Positions 37,080 through 45,364 of a stretch of 64,000 nucleotides of DNA are shown one piece after another. Every line of letters starts with the position of its first letter. Positions within the stretch are counted from its first letter, which is position 1. Origin of the DNA: UBA12202 sp002691725 (GTDB lineage: Bacteria; Pseudomonadota; Alphaproteobacteria; Puniceispirillales; UBA1172); assembly GCA_965660675.1 (NCBI GenBank), contig CBFIAU010000004.1:124001-188000 (forward strand), written 5' to 3'. A program made the translations under genes and the position numbers. The notes beneath the pieces were generated by a model. The model searched no databases. It saw only the letters and a program-made list of their open reading frames with translations, and was not told where the DNA came from.

Positions 37080-37089
37080 GTCATATGAC
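37080..37089. promoter_or_regulatory. Palindrome in the AKR / PHP divergent region
   Basis: GTCATATGAC, a perfect 10-base palindrome 48 bases before the PHP gene, with TTGTCA-like half sites repeated just upstream (37067-37083). A candidate operator, supported only by symmetry. Confidence 0.25.
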
Positions 37090-37137
37090 CATAAAACTAA
37101 TTTCATAATATTTATATATGTATTGAGGTATTTAGGG

Positions 37138-38064
37138 ATGCCAATGTTACTTCCACCTTTTGATCAAGACACCCCATTATTTCGCGGTAATTTGCATGGT
37201 CATACCATCAATTCTGATGGCTTGAAACCGGCAGCAGATGTTGTTAGCTGTTATCAGAAGCTAGGCTATGATTTTATCGCTCTGTCGGACCATCTTTGGC
37301 ATGATAATGCATTTGCAGCAGAGCGCGTGACAGATGGCAGCCCGTATGATGACAGTCATTTTATCACCATACCATCAGCAGAACTGCATTGCTTTGGTAA
37401 GCGTTATGATCAGGATGGGCTATGGCATATCGTAGCCAATGGCTTGCCGCTCAATTTTGATATCGCAGGCAAGGATGAGGACATTAGCACCTTGATCAGC
37501 CGTGCCATTGCGGCCGGGGCTTATATATCCCTTGCGCATCCAGAATGGCATAGCATGACATCTGATGAGGCCATCATGGCAAGCACCGCGCATGCGGTTG
37601 AGGTGTATAATTATTCCTGCGCGATTACCAGCAATCGCGGCTCAGGCATAGCGGTCGCCGATATCTTGCTTCAAGAAGGCCATCGCATCAGCTTTACCGC
37701 CACTGATGACTCCCACTTTAAAGGTCTTGATTATGGGGGCGGCTGGGTCATGGTTGGCGCTAGTGAGCTGACCACAGATTCTATTGTCACAGCTCTAAAG
37801 GCAGGTCGGCATTACTCCTCAACCGGGGTAGAGATACATGCTATTATTATTGATGATAATGCGCTTCATATTTCATGCTCACCCGCCCACCATATCATCA
37901 TATCAGGCCAAGGCTATGCCGCTGATGCCGTTCACGGTAATAATCTGACTTATGCGGTATTTGATCTGGCCGATTTTGCCTCACCGTTTTTTCGCATCAC
38001 GGTTTTGAATAATGATGGCAGCAAAGCATGGTCAAATCCCTATTGGTTTGATCAATTGCGTTAA
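37138..38064 (+). CDS. PHP-domain phosphoesterase
   Basis: A 308-residue metal-dependent phosphoesterase of the PHP class. RGNLHGHTINSDG gives the first HxH metal site, FIALSDHLWH the second, SLAHPEWHSM and TATDDSHF the later ligands. Stand-alone PHP proteins include phosphatases acting on histidinol phosphate, nucleotides or unknown phosphates. I placed the start at 37138, after GAGGTATTTAGGG; an earlier in-frame start at 36997 would overlap the AKR promoter region and adds a hydrophobic, AT-rich stretch unlike the family. It overlaps the dehydratase gene tail-to-tail by four bases. Confidence 0.85.
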   Translation: MPMLLPPFDQDTPLFRGNLHGHTINSDGLKPAADVVSCYQKLGYDFIALSDHLWHDNAFAAERVTDGSPYDDSHFITIPSAELHCFGKRYDQDGLWHIVANGLPLNFDIAGKDEDISTLISRAIAAGAYISLAHPEWHSMTSDEAIMASTAHAVEVYNYSCAITSNRGSGIAVADILLQEGHRISFTATDDSHFKGLDYGGGWVMVGASELTTDSIVTALKAGRHYSSTGVEIHAIIIDDNALHISCSPAHHIIISGQGYAADAVHGNNLTYAVFDLADFASPFFRITVLNNDGSKAWSNPYWFDQLR

Positions 38065-39059
38065 TCCATCATTGCGAACGGCGTCTGACCTTGGGTATTT
38101 TTCGCCCATCTTTCGGGGCTAATCGTTGATCCACATGCCAAAAGCCCAACACGTTTTCCAGCCAGGCGTTGCCGCAATGGCCCTAAAGCACCAGCCAGTG
38201 AGGCGGCACATGCTGGCTCTACCAGCAGAGACAGGCTTTCCCGCATCCGCAGCATCATGGCGGCTAGTTCAGCATCTGTTACCGTGATCACCTCATCGAC
38301 ATGCTGGCGAACTATATTCAGGCTATAATCCAGCGTTTCAGGCGCGCCTAAACTATCGGCAATGGTATTGACCTCATCCATCGCAACAGCTTTGCCGGCG
38401 GCCAGCCCGCGGGTCATATTATCACAGCCGTCGGGTTCAACGCCGATGACCAGCGTATCAGGGTTATGGAGCTTAATCGCGGTTGCCATGCCAGCGATCA
38501 GGCCGCCCCCACCAACAGGCAAGACAACAGCGTCAAGCGGCGGCATCTGGCTGATCAGTTCTGCCCCGCAAGTTGATGAGCCGAGAACCATAGTCGGATC
38601 ATTAAATGGGTGGAGATAGGTTCGCCCCTCGTCCTCACAGATCGTTTTAACCATATTGGAACAGCTGATCATATCTTTGGCTAGCACCAATTCAGCCCCC
38701 ATCTGGCGGCAGCCTTCTATCCGCAAAGGGTCAGCCGTTTCCATCATCACAACCTTGACCGGAACATTGCTCTGCCGTGCCGCCCATGACAACGCAAGCG
38801 CGTGATTGCCGCCGCTAAATGTCACAACGCCTTTAGCCATCGCCTCACTGGATAGGGAAGATACGCCCAGATAAGCGCCTCTCGCCTTAAAACTGCCAGT
38901 ATGCTGAAACAACTCAAGCTTCAAATACATCTCTGCATCAGCAGGCAGAAAGGGGGCAATTTTACTACTCCGCAAGGGTAAAACAGGGGTTTCGATAAGC
39001 GTATCTCTAATCGCCTGCCGCGCGTTATTGATCGTATGCTGATCCCAGATAATAGACAT
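38061..39059 (-). CDS. PLP-dependent threonine/serine dehydratase-like protein
   Basis: Fold-type II PLP enzyme. The PLP lysine is in FQHTGSFKARGAY, the phosphate loop is VLPVGGGGLIAGM, and FSGGNHALAL binds the carboxylate. The family includes catabolic threonine ammonia-lyase, serine racemase and EutB of the ectoine pathway. There is no C-terminal regulatory ACT domain, so this is not a biosynthetic IlvA. It is divergent from doeA across 143 bases, which favours an EutB-like role, but the sequence alone does not decide. Confidence 0.85.
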   Translation of the reverse strand: MSIIWDQHTINNARQAIRDTLIETPVLPLRSSKIAPFLPADAEMYLKLELFQHTGSFKARGAYLGVSSLSSEAMAKGVVTFSGGNHALALSWAARQSNVPVKVVMMETADPLRIEGCRQMGAELVLAKDMISCSNMVKTICEDEGRTYLHPFNDPTMVLGSSTCGAELISQMPPLDAVVLPVGGGGLIAGMATAIKLHNPDTLVIGVEPDGCDNMTRGLAAGKAVAMDEVNTIADSLGAPETLDYSLNIVRQHVDEVITVTDAELAAMMLRMRESLSLLVEPACAASLAGALGPLRQRLAGKRVGLLACGSTISPERWAKNTQGQTPFAMMD

Positions 39060-39140
39060 TTTATAAACCACTTATGCAATAATACCTCACAGCAGATTAA
39101 ATGCTCTTGCCGGAAATGCAATCCTGATCATATTATCCTA

Positions 39141-39179
39141 GAGAATAATCCTGGAGAATAATCCTGGAGAATTATTCTA
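39141..39179. repeat. Tandem repeat, 13 bp x3, upstream of doeA
   Basis: GAGAATAATCCTG twice, then GAGAATTATTCTA, 24 bases before the doeA start. It may be one of the short duplications common here, or an iterated regulator site for the divergent doeA and dehydratase genes. Confidence 0.8.
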
Positions 39180-39202
39180 AAGAACTTGATAACTATACTT
39201 AA

Positions 39203-40399
39203 ATGAGAATTGATATGTCGATTGATCGCGCCCCTTTTAGCCAAAACGAATATGACCGCCGATTACGTAAAACGCGGCAAGCTATGGAAGCTGATGGATT
39301 AGATGCTGTTATCGTTACTGATCCATCAAATATGGCATGGCTAAGCGGCTATGATGGATGGTCTTTTTATGTTCATCAGGCGGTGATTGTCACCCATGAC
39401 ACAGCCCCCTATTGGTGGGGGCGGCGGATGGATGGCAATGGCGCGTTACGCACGGTCTGGATGCCTGATGATCACATCCATTCTTATTCTGATGATTATG
39501 TCATGTCGCCTAGCCTGCATGCTATGGATACGCTTGCTGATTTGATGAAATCATTGGGGCATGGCGGCGCACGTATCGGGGTTGAGATGGAAAATTACTA
39601 TTACTCTGCCCGCGCGCATCAGGTTCTGACGGCGGCTTTGGATCAAGCGGTGATTTGCGATGCCACAGGATTGGTGAACTGGCAACGCGGCATTAAATCA
39701 GACGAAGAAATCGGCTTCATGAAAAATGCCGCGCGGATTGCGGAAAATATGGTTTCCGTTGCCTTAGAAAGAGCCGAGCCAGGGCTGCCAAAAAATGAAC
39801 TGGTCAGCGATATCTATAAAACCATGATCAGCGGCGTTGATGATATCTGGGGCGATTATCCAGCGATGGTGCCAATGTTGCCATCAGGTAAAGATGCCAG
39901 TGCCGCGCATTTAACATGGAATGGCGATCCCATGAAATCAGGTGAAGTTACCTTTTTTGAACTTGCCGGATGCTATCGACGCTATAATGTTCCCCTTTGT
40001 CGAACCATCCATTTAGGGCCTGCCCCGCAAGCAATTATCGATGCCTCAAAAGCTTTAACCGAAGGTTTGGAAAAGGGTCTGGAGCAAGCGGTTGCTGGCA
40101 ACCGCGCTTGTGATATTGCAAATGCCTTAACAGAGACATTAGCAAAAGCAGGCATTGATCGGCACGGACGCTGCGGCTACCCTATTGGTATTTCATACCC
40201 GCCAGATTGGGGGGAAAGAACGATATCGCTCAGGTCGAATGATGACAGTATTTTAGAGCCGGGGATGACGTTTCATTTCATGCCGGGGTTATGGATGGAT
40301 GACTGGGGCATTGAAACGACTGAAACAATCTTGATCACCGATACAGGTGCGCCTTATATGTTTACAAATCTGCCACGCGAATTAACAATAAAGCCATGA
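39203..40399 (+). CDS. doeA: Ectoine hydrolase
   Basis: Opens the ectoine ring to N-acetyl-diaminobutyrate. The pita-bread (M24/creatinase-like) protein matches DoeA/EutD closely: FSQNEYDRRLRKTRQAM, DPSNMAWLSGYDGWSFYVHQ, WWGRRMDGNGA, EMENYYYSARAHQVL, FFELAGCYRRYNVPLCRT and GYPIGISYPPDWGERT. 398 residues, as in Halomonas DoeA. The start may be 39203 or the ATG at 39215, which has GAGAA before it. It overlaps the next gene by four bases. No DoeB (AspA/AstE-type deacetylase) follows; an M20 deacylase takes its place. Confidence 0.93.
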   Translation: MRIDMSIDRAPFSQNEYDRRLRKTRQAMEADGLDAVIVTDPSNMAWLSGYDGWSFYVHQAVIVTHDTAPYWWGRRMDGNGALRTVWMPDDHIHSYSDDYVMSPSLHAMDTLADLMKSLGHGGARIGVEMENYYYSARAHQVLTAALDQAVICDATGLVNWQRGIKSDEEIGFMKNAARIAENMVSVALERAEPGLPKNELVSDIYKTMISGVDDIWGDYPAMVPMLPSGKDASAAHLTWNGDPMKSGEVTFFELAGCYRRYNVPLCRTIHLGPAPQAIIDASKALTEGLEKGLEQAVAGNRACDIANALTETLAKAGIDRHGRCGYPIGISYPPDWGERTISLRSNDDSILEPGMTFHFMPGLWMDDWGIETTETILITDTGAPYMFTNLPRELTIKP

Positions 40400-41565
40400 T
40401 GCATCGCAATCTAGACCATATGACAAGCATATTATCTGATCTCATTGGGTTTGAGACAATCTCCAGCGAAAGCAATCAAGATATCATTGCCTATTTAGCT
40501 GAACGGCTTGCTGATCATGATGCTGATATCATCATTGATGAAAGCCCTTGCGGTAAAAAAGCCAATCTCTTTGCGACGCTTGGCAAGACTGATAAAGGCG
40601 GCATAATGCTGTCAGGGCATACTGATGTTGTGCCTGTCGCTGATCAGGATTGGTCGCGGCCTCCGTTTCAGATGGAAATGCACGATGGCTTGATCTATGG
40701 GCGCGGAAGCTGCGATATGAAGGGATTTATCGCGGCTTGCATGGCGCAACTTGATGATTTTGCCGCCGCCGCTCAGCATGAGCCTATCCATTTTGCTTTC
40801 ACCTATGATGAAGAAACTGGATGCCTTGGCGCATCACACCTAATCGAAACCTTAAAACAGCATCATATCGCCCCGCGTCTGGCCATTATTGGTGAGCCAA
40901 CCGAAATGCGCGTCATCGAAGGCCATAAAGGATGTTATGAATATTCAACGTTTATCCATGGGCTTGCCGGACACGGGTCAGCCCCTGAATTAGGGGTTAA
41001 CGCTGCCGAATATGCCGTGCGATTCGTTTCACGTTTGCTCGAATTGCGCGAAAAATTAAAATCCTGCCCACCGCAAAGCAGTCCCTTTCAACCACCACAT
41101 ACAACAATCAATATTGGCAGGATCGAAAGCGGCATAGCGCATAACGTTATTGCCCAAAAAGCCCAGATTGACTGGGAAATGCGGCCTGTTCAGACCTCTG
41201 ATGCTGATTTTGTCAAATCAGATTTACAGGCATTCTGTGAAAATGAGCTGCTGCCGATGATGCAAAAAACCTATCCAGAAGCACAAATCTGGAGTGAAGT
41301 CATTGCCGAAGTAGCAGGGTTTGATATCATGCCAGATAATGAGGCTAGAAAACTTGTTCAGGAACTCACAGGTTCAAATACCAGTGATGTCGTTGCCTTT
41401 GGTACTGAGGCTGGTGTGTTTCAGTCACTTGGAACCGATTGTGTAATTTGTGGCCCCGGTTCGATTGAACAAGCGCATAAGGCGGATGAGTTTGTGTCTG
41501 TTGATCAGATGGATCAATGTTTAGTGATGTTAAATAAGCTGACGGATACCATTACCAACTCTTAA
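40396..41565 (+). CDS. argE: M20 family deacylase (acetylornithine deacetylase-like)
   Basis: Zinc aminoacylase of the ArgE/DapE family, 389 residues. LSGHTDVVPVADQDW, YGRGSCDMKGF, YDEETGCLGASHL and GEPTEMRVIEGHKGCYEY give the metal and active-site residues; the dimerisation domain begins near GHGSAPELGVNAAEY. ArgE removes acetyl from N-acetylornithine. Because it is translationally coupled to doeA, deacetylation of N-acetyl-diaminobutyrate (the DoeB step) is a reasonable alternative, and the two substrates differ by a single methylene. Evidence for that is positional only. Confidence 0.88.
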   Translation: MMHRNLDHMTSILSDLIGFETISSESNQDIIAYLAERLADHDADIIIDESPCGKKANLFATLGKTDKGGIMLSGHTDVVPVADQDWSRPPFQMEMHDGLIYGRGSCDMKGFIAACMAQLDDFAAAAQHEPIHFAFTYDEETGCLGASHLIETLKQHHIAPRLAIIGEPTEMRVIEGHKGCYEYSTFIHGLAGHGSAPELGVNAAEYAVRFVSRLLELREKLKSCPPQSSPFQPPHTTINIGRIESGIAHNVIAQKAQIDWEMRPVQTSDADFVKSDLQAFCENELLPMMQKTYPEAQIWSEVIAEVAGFDIMPDNEARKLVQELTGSNTSDVVAFGTEAGVFQSLGTDCVICGPGSIEQAHKADEFVSVDQMDQCLVMLNKLTDTITNS

Positions 41566-41585
41566 TATACGCCTAATGACCGGTC

Positions 41586-41621
41586 TGAATACAGGTGTGA
41601 ATACAGGTGTGAATATATGTC
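41586..41621. repeat. Tandem repeat, 12 bp x3
   Basis: TGAATACAGGTG twice, then TGAATATATGTC, in the 148-base gap between the M20 deacylase gene and the repeat-rich membrane protein. Nothing else was recognised in this gap. Confidence 0.8.
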
Positions 41622-41713
41622 TGGCATGCGTCTTGCTGGCCTCAGTATTAACAGGTTTCACGATTTGGTCGTTTAGGTGTTTGGCCAAATCAATTTTAGG
41701 TGGCAGGTTTTAG

Positions 41714-42973
41714 GTGGATCAGAGTGAAATGGATACCGAGGCGTTAATCGATCGCATCAGGTCTTTGCGTGATCGGATTGATGTGCCTGCCTCGCCTGCC
41801 AAAAAGCCTGTCTATCAGCCTGAGCTTGCGGATGAGCCTGAGCCTGAGCCTGAGTCTAAGCCTGAGCTTGCGGATGAGACTTTACCGCTGTCAGATCGCT
41901 CGGCAGAAGATCAGCCATCCGAACCTGATATTGAGCCTGATATTGAGACAGATATTGAGCCTGATCTTACCGAACATGACCCTCTGGATAGCACGGATAC
42001 CCAAACGGATACCTTGGCGGATACCCAAGCGGATAACAAGGCGGATAACAGCACAGGTGACCGCACAACCAGGATAGCTGATAATCTGGCCGCCGCCATG
42101 TCATCGCTTAACGAAGATGTCTATGATGTTTATGCCAATCAATCTGATGTGACCGCGCTTGATATGCGGATGCAGATGATTGAAAGCAAACTTCAAAAAA
42201 CCCAAGACATGATTGTGACCTTAAATCGTGCCGTCGGGCGGCTCATTGATTATGAAGAAAAACATGCTGAACCAGCCCTCTTGATGGAACAACAGCAGCG
42301 TCCTGTCAGTCTTGACCCAAAACAGGCGACTCCTGAACAAGCGACTCCTGAACAATCTATCCCTGAACAAGCGATCCCTGAACAGGCGATCCCGGAACAA
42401 GCGATTATGGTGCTTGATAAAGTAGCACCCGATAAATACATTCCTGATAACCCCACTTCTCAGCTCGCCGATGCTGATAATCATCAGGCTGGTCACGGCA
42501 CACCGAAAAAACGCTCATATCATTCGCTCTGGTATGTTGCCGCCACCATTATGCTGACGGTGCTTTACTTTATATTTGCCTCAAGCAGTACGACGTCGAA
42601 CCCTGCCTCATCTCTGCCCGACAGTGATGCCTTTCTTGGTGAAAACGAAATGGCTGTGTATTCGCATATAGAAATGGGAATGGCGCGACCATTAGGGCTT
42701 ACCTCACTGGAAGAATTCTCAGCAAGAATGTGGGAAAAAGGCGTGGATTTAGCGCAATATTACGAATGTATGGTCAGCATTATGGAGGCTAGCACCAAGC
42801 CTATGAATCAGATGATGATCATTGAATTGCTGGATAATCCCTTGCGCTCTGATTACAACCCCGCCGTGGTTGATCGGCAACGCGCCTTGTTTGAAAGCCG
42901 CTATGGTTCAGCCAATCATTATGGCGGCTATAACCGCGCTCAAACTAATATTGCATCATGCCGCAACTGGTAA
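41714..42973 (+). CDS. Repeat-rich acidic protein with one membrane helix
   Basis: I do not recognise this 419-residue protein. The N-terminal half is acidic and low in complexity: PEPEPE-like runs, alternating PDIEPDIE units and TDTLADTQAD units. Residues about 130-185 look like a coiled coil (ALDMRMQMIESKLQKTQDM). Next come five pentapeptides of the form EQA(T/I)P. One hydrophobic helix, LWYVAATIMLTVLYFIFAS, lies near residue 275, and a globular C-terminal part of about 120 residues has two cysteines. The layout suggests a cytoplasmic N-terminus and a periplasmic C-terminal domain. Start GTG 41714 or ATG 41729. It stands alone, 75 bases from ridA. Confidence 0.72.
   Translation: MDQSEMDTEALIDRIRSLRDRIDVPASPAKKPVYQPELADEPEPEPESKPELADETLPLSDRSAEDQPSEPDIEPDIETDIEPDLTEHDPLDSTDTQTDTLADTQADNKADNSTGDRTTRIADNLAAAMSSLNEDVYDVYANQSDVTALDMRMQMIESKLQKTQDMIVTLNRAVGRLIDYEEKHAEPALLMEQQQRPVSLDPKQATPEQATPEQSIPEQAIPEQAIPEQAIMVLDKVAPDKYIPDNPTSQLADADNHQAGHGTPKKRSYHSLWYVAATIMLTVLYFIFASSSTTSNPASSLPDSDAFLGENEMAVYSHIEMGMARPLGLTSLEEFSARMWEKGVDLAQYYECMVSIMEASTKPMNQMMIIELLDNPLRSDYNPAVVDRQRALFESRYGSANHYGGYNRAQTNIASCRNW
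42326..42400. repeat. In-frame tandem repeat, 15 bp x5
   Basis: Five units derived from GCGACTCCTGAACAA encode A(T/I)PEQ pentapeptides; the first two copies are identical and the others differ by one to four bases. All are in frame with the repeat-rich membrane protein. Confidence 0.9.
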
Positions 42974-43048
42974 TCAGAAGCGCTTGACATCATGTATTCA
43001 GTTAGCGTTAAGTGATATCAATTTACATATCATTTAGTGAGATTTGTC

Positions 43049-43465
43049 ATGACCATGCACAAGCGCATTCGCCCTTTCAATACTAAAGAAACCTATCCTG
43101 AACAAAACCTTGATAATGATTTGTCTCAGGCTGTTGTTGCCAAAGGCACAATGGTATTTCTGCGGGGTCAGGTATCGCAAGATTTAGATACGAGAGAAAG
43201 TCTCCACCCTGGTGACGCTGGCAAGCAGACCGAAAAAACCATGCAGAATATAAAATTGCTTCTCGAAGAAGCTGGCACGACAATGGAAAGCATCTGCCGG
43301 ATTGTTGTTTACGTCACTGATATTCGCTATCGTGAGGCTGTCTATCAGGAAATGGGAAAATGGCTTAAAGGCGTTTTTCCATGCTCCACTGGTCTGGTTG
43401 TTCCTGCGCTGGCACGTCCTGAATGGGTTGTCGAGATTGAGATCACAGCCGTTATTCCTGAATAA
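43049..43465 (+). CDS. RidA/YjgF family protein
   Basis: A 138-residue RidA-family protein (enamine/imine deaminase fold): AKGTMVFLRGQVSQDL, QTEKTMQNIKLLLEEAGTTMESICRIVVYVTD and ALARPEWVVEIEITAVI, the last containing the arginine that binds the carboxylate in active members. RidA removes reactive enamines released by PLP enzymes, but many paralogues serve catabolic operons. It starts the operon with the Rieske oxygenase (9 bases downstream) and a DUF1028 protein. GTG 43037 is an alternative start. Confidence 0.9.
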   Translation: MTMHKRIRPFNTKETYPEQNLDNDLSQAVVAKGTMVFLRGQVSQDLDTRESLHPGDAGKQTEKTMQNIKLLLEEAGTTMESICRIVVYVTDIRYREAVYQEMGKWLKGVFPCSTGLVVPALARPEWVVEIEITAVIPE

Positions 43466-43474
43466 GGACATTCT

Positions 43475-44605
43475 ATGCTCCCGGACCTATTAAAGACGCT
43501 TAAAGAAGTTGCCGCCGCGCCATTATCGCAGGCGACAACAATGCCGAAAGAAATTTATACAAGCCCGATCGTGCTTGACCATGAAACGCAACATATTTTT
43601 AGCAAAGAATGGATTTGCGTTGGCCGCGCCGATAGCTTGCCGACCATTGGCGACTATATGACGGTTGAGATTGCTAATCAGCCTCTGATTGTCACGCGCG
43701 GCAAGGATAACACCCTTTCCGCAATGTCCAATATCTGCCTGCATCGGGGGATGGTGCTGGCACAAGGTCGCGGCAATGCCAAGAAGTTTACCTGCCCTTA
43801 TCATGCGTGGACATATCAGCCTGATGGCAGGCTAGTGGCGGCGGCATTTATGGATAAAACTGAGTGTTTTGATAAATCCGCCATGCGTCTGCCGCAAGCC
43901 CGCTGTGAGGAATATTTAGGCTGGATATATATTAATCTTGATCCTGATGCGGTATCTGTCAAAGACCAATTATCTGAACTGACAGCGTTGCTTGAACCCT
44001 ATCACATGGAAAATTATGTCAGTATTTTTGAAGAACAGCATCACTGGAATACTAACTGGAAATGCCTGACTGAGAACTTTATGGAAGGCTATCACCTGCC
44101 AGTTGCTCATCAAGCCACCGTTGGCGCGCATTTTAACCTGATGGATACCGAGTTTGATGAGCGCGGTGAGTTTGACCATTTCACCTATCAGTATTTTACC
44201 AAAAAAGATAGCGCACCTGTTGGCACGGCGCATCCAGCAAATACATGGCTAACAGGTAAATGGCGCTCAACATCAATCATGCCAACCGTCTTTCCATCAC
44301 ATATGTATGTCTTGGCACCTGATCATCTATGGTATTTAGCCTTGCTCCCCGATGGCCCTGATCAAGTTCAGATCAGATATGGCGCCGCGATGGCACCAGA
44401 AGTGCTAGAGGCATGCAAAAATCCCGAAGCGCTGATTGCCGATACCAAAGCCTTTCTGGATGATGTTCAAGAAGAAGACCGAGCCGTTGTCGAAGGTATT
44501 TTCAAGGGCGCGCAAGCCCCCATGACCAAGCCCGGCCCTCTTAGCTGGCTTGAGCGAGAAAATCATGAATTTACCAATTATCTGGCACGCATGCTGTGCC
44601 CATAA
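43475..44605 (+). CDS. Rieske-type oxygenase alpha subunit, CntA/GbcA-like
   Basis: Mononuclear iron oxygenase of 376 residues. The Rieske cluster ligands are C88, H90, C107 and H110 (CLHR and CPYH). The catalytic iron site is NFMEGYHLPVAH with H207 and H212. The bridging residue before it is Glu204, whereas aromatic-ring dioxygenases have Asp; Glu there is known from carnitine monooxygenase CntA. This, plus the RidA and DUF1028 neighbours, points to an N-methyl or quaternary amine substrate. No reductase gene is nearby, so electrons must come from a partner elsewhere. Confidence 0.88.
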   Translation: MLPDLLKTLKEVAAAPLSQATTMPKEIYTSPIVLDHETQHIFSKEWICVGRADSLPTIGDYMTVEIANQPLIVTRGKDNTLSAMSNICLHRGMVLAQGRGNAKKFTCPYHAWTYQPDGRLVAAAFMDKTECFDKSAMRLPQARCEEYLGWIYINLDPDAVSVKDQLSELTALLEPYHMENYVSIFEEQHHWNTNWKCLTENFMEGYHLPVAHQATVGAHFNLMDTEFDERGEFDHFTYQYFTKKDSAPVGTAHPANTWLTGKWRSTSIMPTVFPSHMYVLAPDHLWYLALLPDGPDQVQIRYGAAMAPEVLEACKNPEALIADTKAFLDDVQEEDRAVVEGIFKGAQAPMTKPGPLSWLERENHEFTNYLARMLCP

Positions 44606-44634
44606 TCCCCGTAATCTATAATAAGGAGAAGTAA

Positions 44635-45312
44635 ATGACCATTGCTATCGTCGGACGCTGTGCCAAAACCAATATGTCAGGTGTTGCCATTACGACCTCT
44701 AGTATCGCTGTTGGTAGCCGCTGTCCCTATGCGCTTGCTGGCGCTGGTGCGGTAACAACACAAAACGTCACTGATCCAACGATTGGTCCTGCTGTGCTGG
44801 CGCTAATGGCAAAGGGGCATAATGCTGAGACTGCCATTAAGATGACCATGGATGGCCGCCCCCATGCTGATTTCCGGCAAGTCGCAGCAGTAGACCTAAA
44901 TGGCGGAACGGGGGTTTTTACAGGCCATGAGATCCTTGGCAATAACGCCGTTAATCAAGGCAAAGATTGTGTTGGGGCAGGTAATTTGCTGTCACGGGTT
45001 GAGGTTATTCCAGCCATGACAAAAGCCTTTGAGGACGGGTATGATTTGCATCTGGCAGAACGGCTGACGCGGGCTTTGATTGCCGCTCTTGATGCTGGCG
45101 GTGAGGAAGGCCCCACCCATTCTGCTGCTCTCATTGTGGCGCATGAACGGCCTTGGCCGCTTGTCGATTTGCGAATTGACTGGACCGATGACTGCCCGGC
45201 GCAAGCGCTATTGGCACTATGGGAGGAGTATAAACCGCAAATGAATGATTATCTGACCCGTGCGATAAACCCATCTGCCGCCCCAAGCTATGGTGTCCCC
45301 GGAGATGAGTAA
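44635..45312 (+). CDS. DUF1028 family protein (Ntn-hydrolase-like)
   Basis: A 225-residue DUF1028 protein. The family pattern is clear: IAIVGRCAKTNMSGVAITTSSIAVGSRCPYA, TQNVTDPTIGP, GRPHADFRQVAAVD and the C-terminal GEEGPTHSAALIVAHERPWPLVDLRIDW. Members resemble N-terminal nucleophile hydrolases and occur in amino-acid and amine catabolic operons; the reaction is not established. AAGGAGAAGTAA precedes the ATG, and it lies 29 bases after the Rieske gene, so it is the third gene of that operon. Confidence 0.9.
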   Translation: MTIAIVGRCAKTNMSGVAITTSSIAVGSRCPYALAGAGAVTTQNVTDPTIGPAVLALMAKGHNAETAIKMTMDGRPHADFRQVAAVDLNGGTGVFTGHEILGNNAVNQGKDCVGAGNLLSRVEVIPAMTKAFEDGYDLHLAERLTRALIAALDAGGEEGPTHSAALIVAHERPWPLVDLRIDWTDDCPAQALLALWEEYKPQMNDYLTRAINPSAAPSYGVPGDE

Positions 45313-45364
45313 GGCTGAAGAATGAAGGTTGATCATTCGGCTTTAGATGGGAAAGTGATTGAGA

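Noticed and set aside
42221..42496. Open frame with repeated FRDRLFRDRLFRS pattern on the minus strand
   Set aside because: It is the reverse-strand shadow of the 15-base repeats in the plus-strand gene at 41714-42973.
45313..45364. Terminator between DUF1028 and GNAT genes
   Set aside because: GAATGA and TCATTC can pair around a 7-base loop, but the stem is only six mostly A-T pairs and lacks a T-tract.
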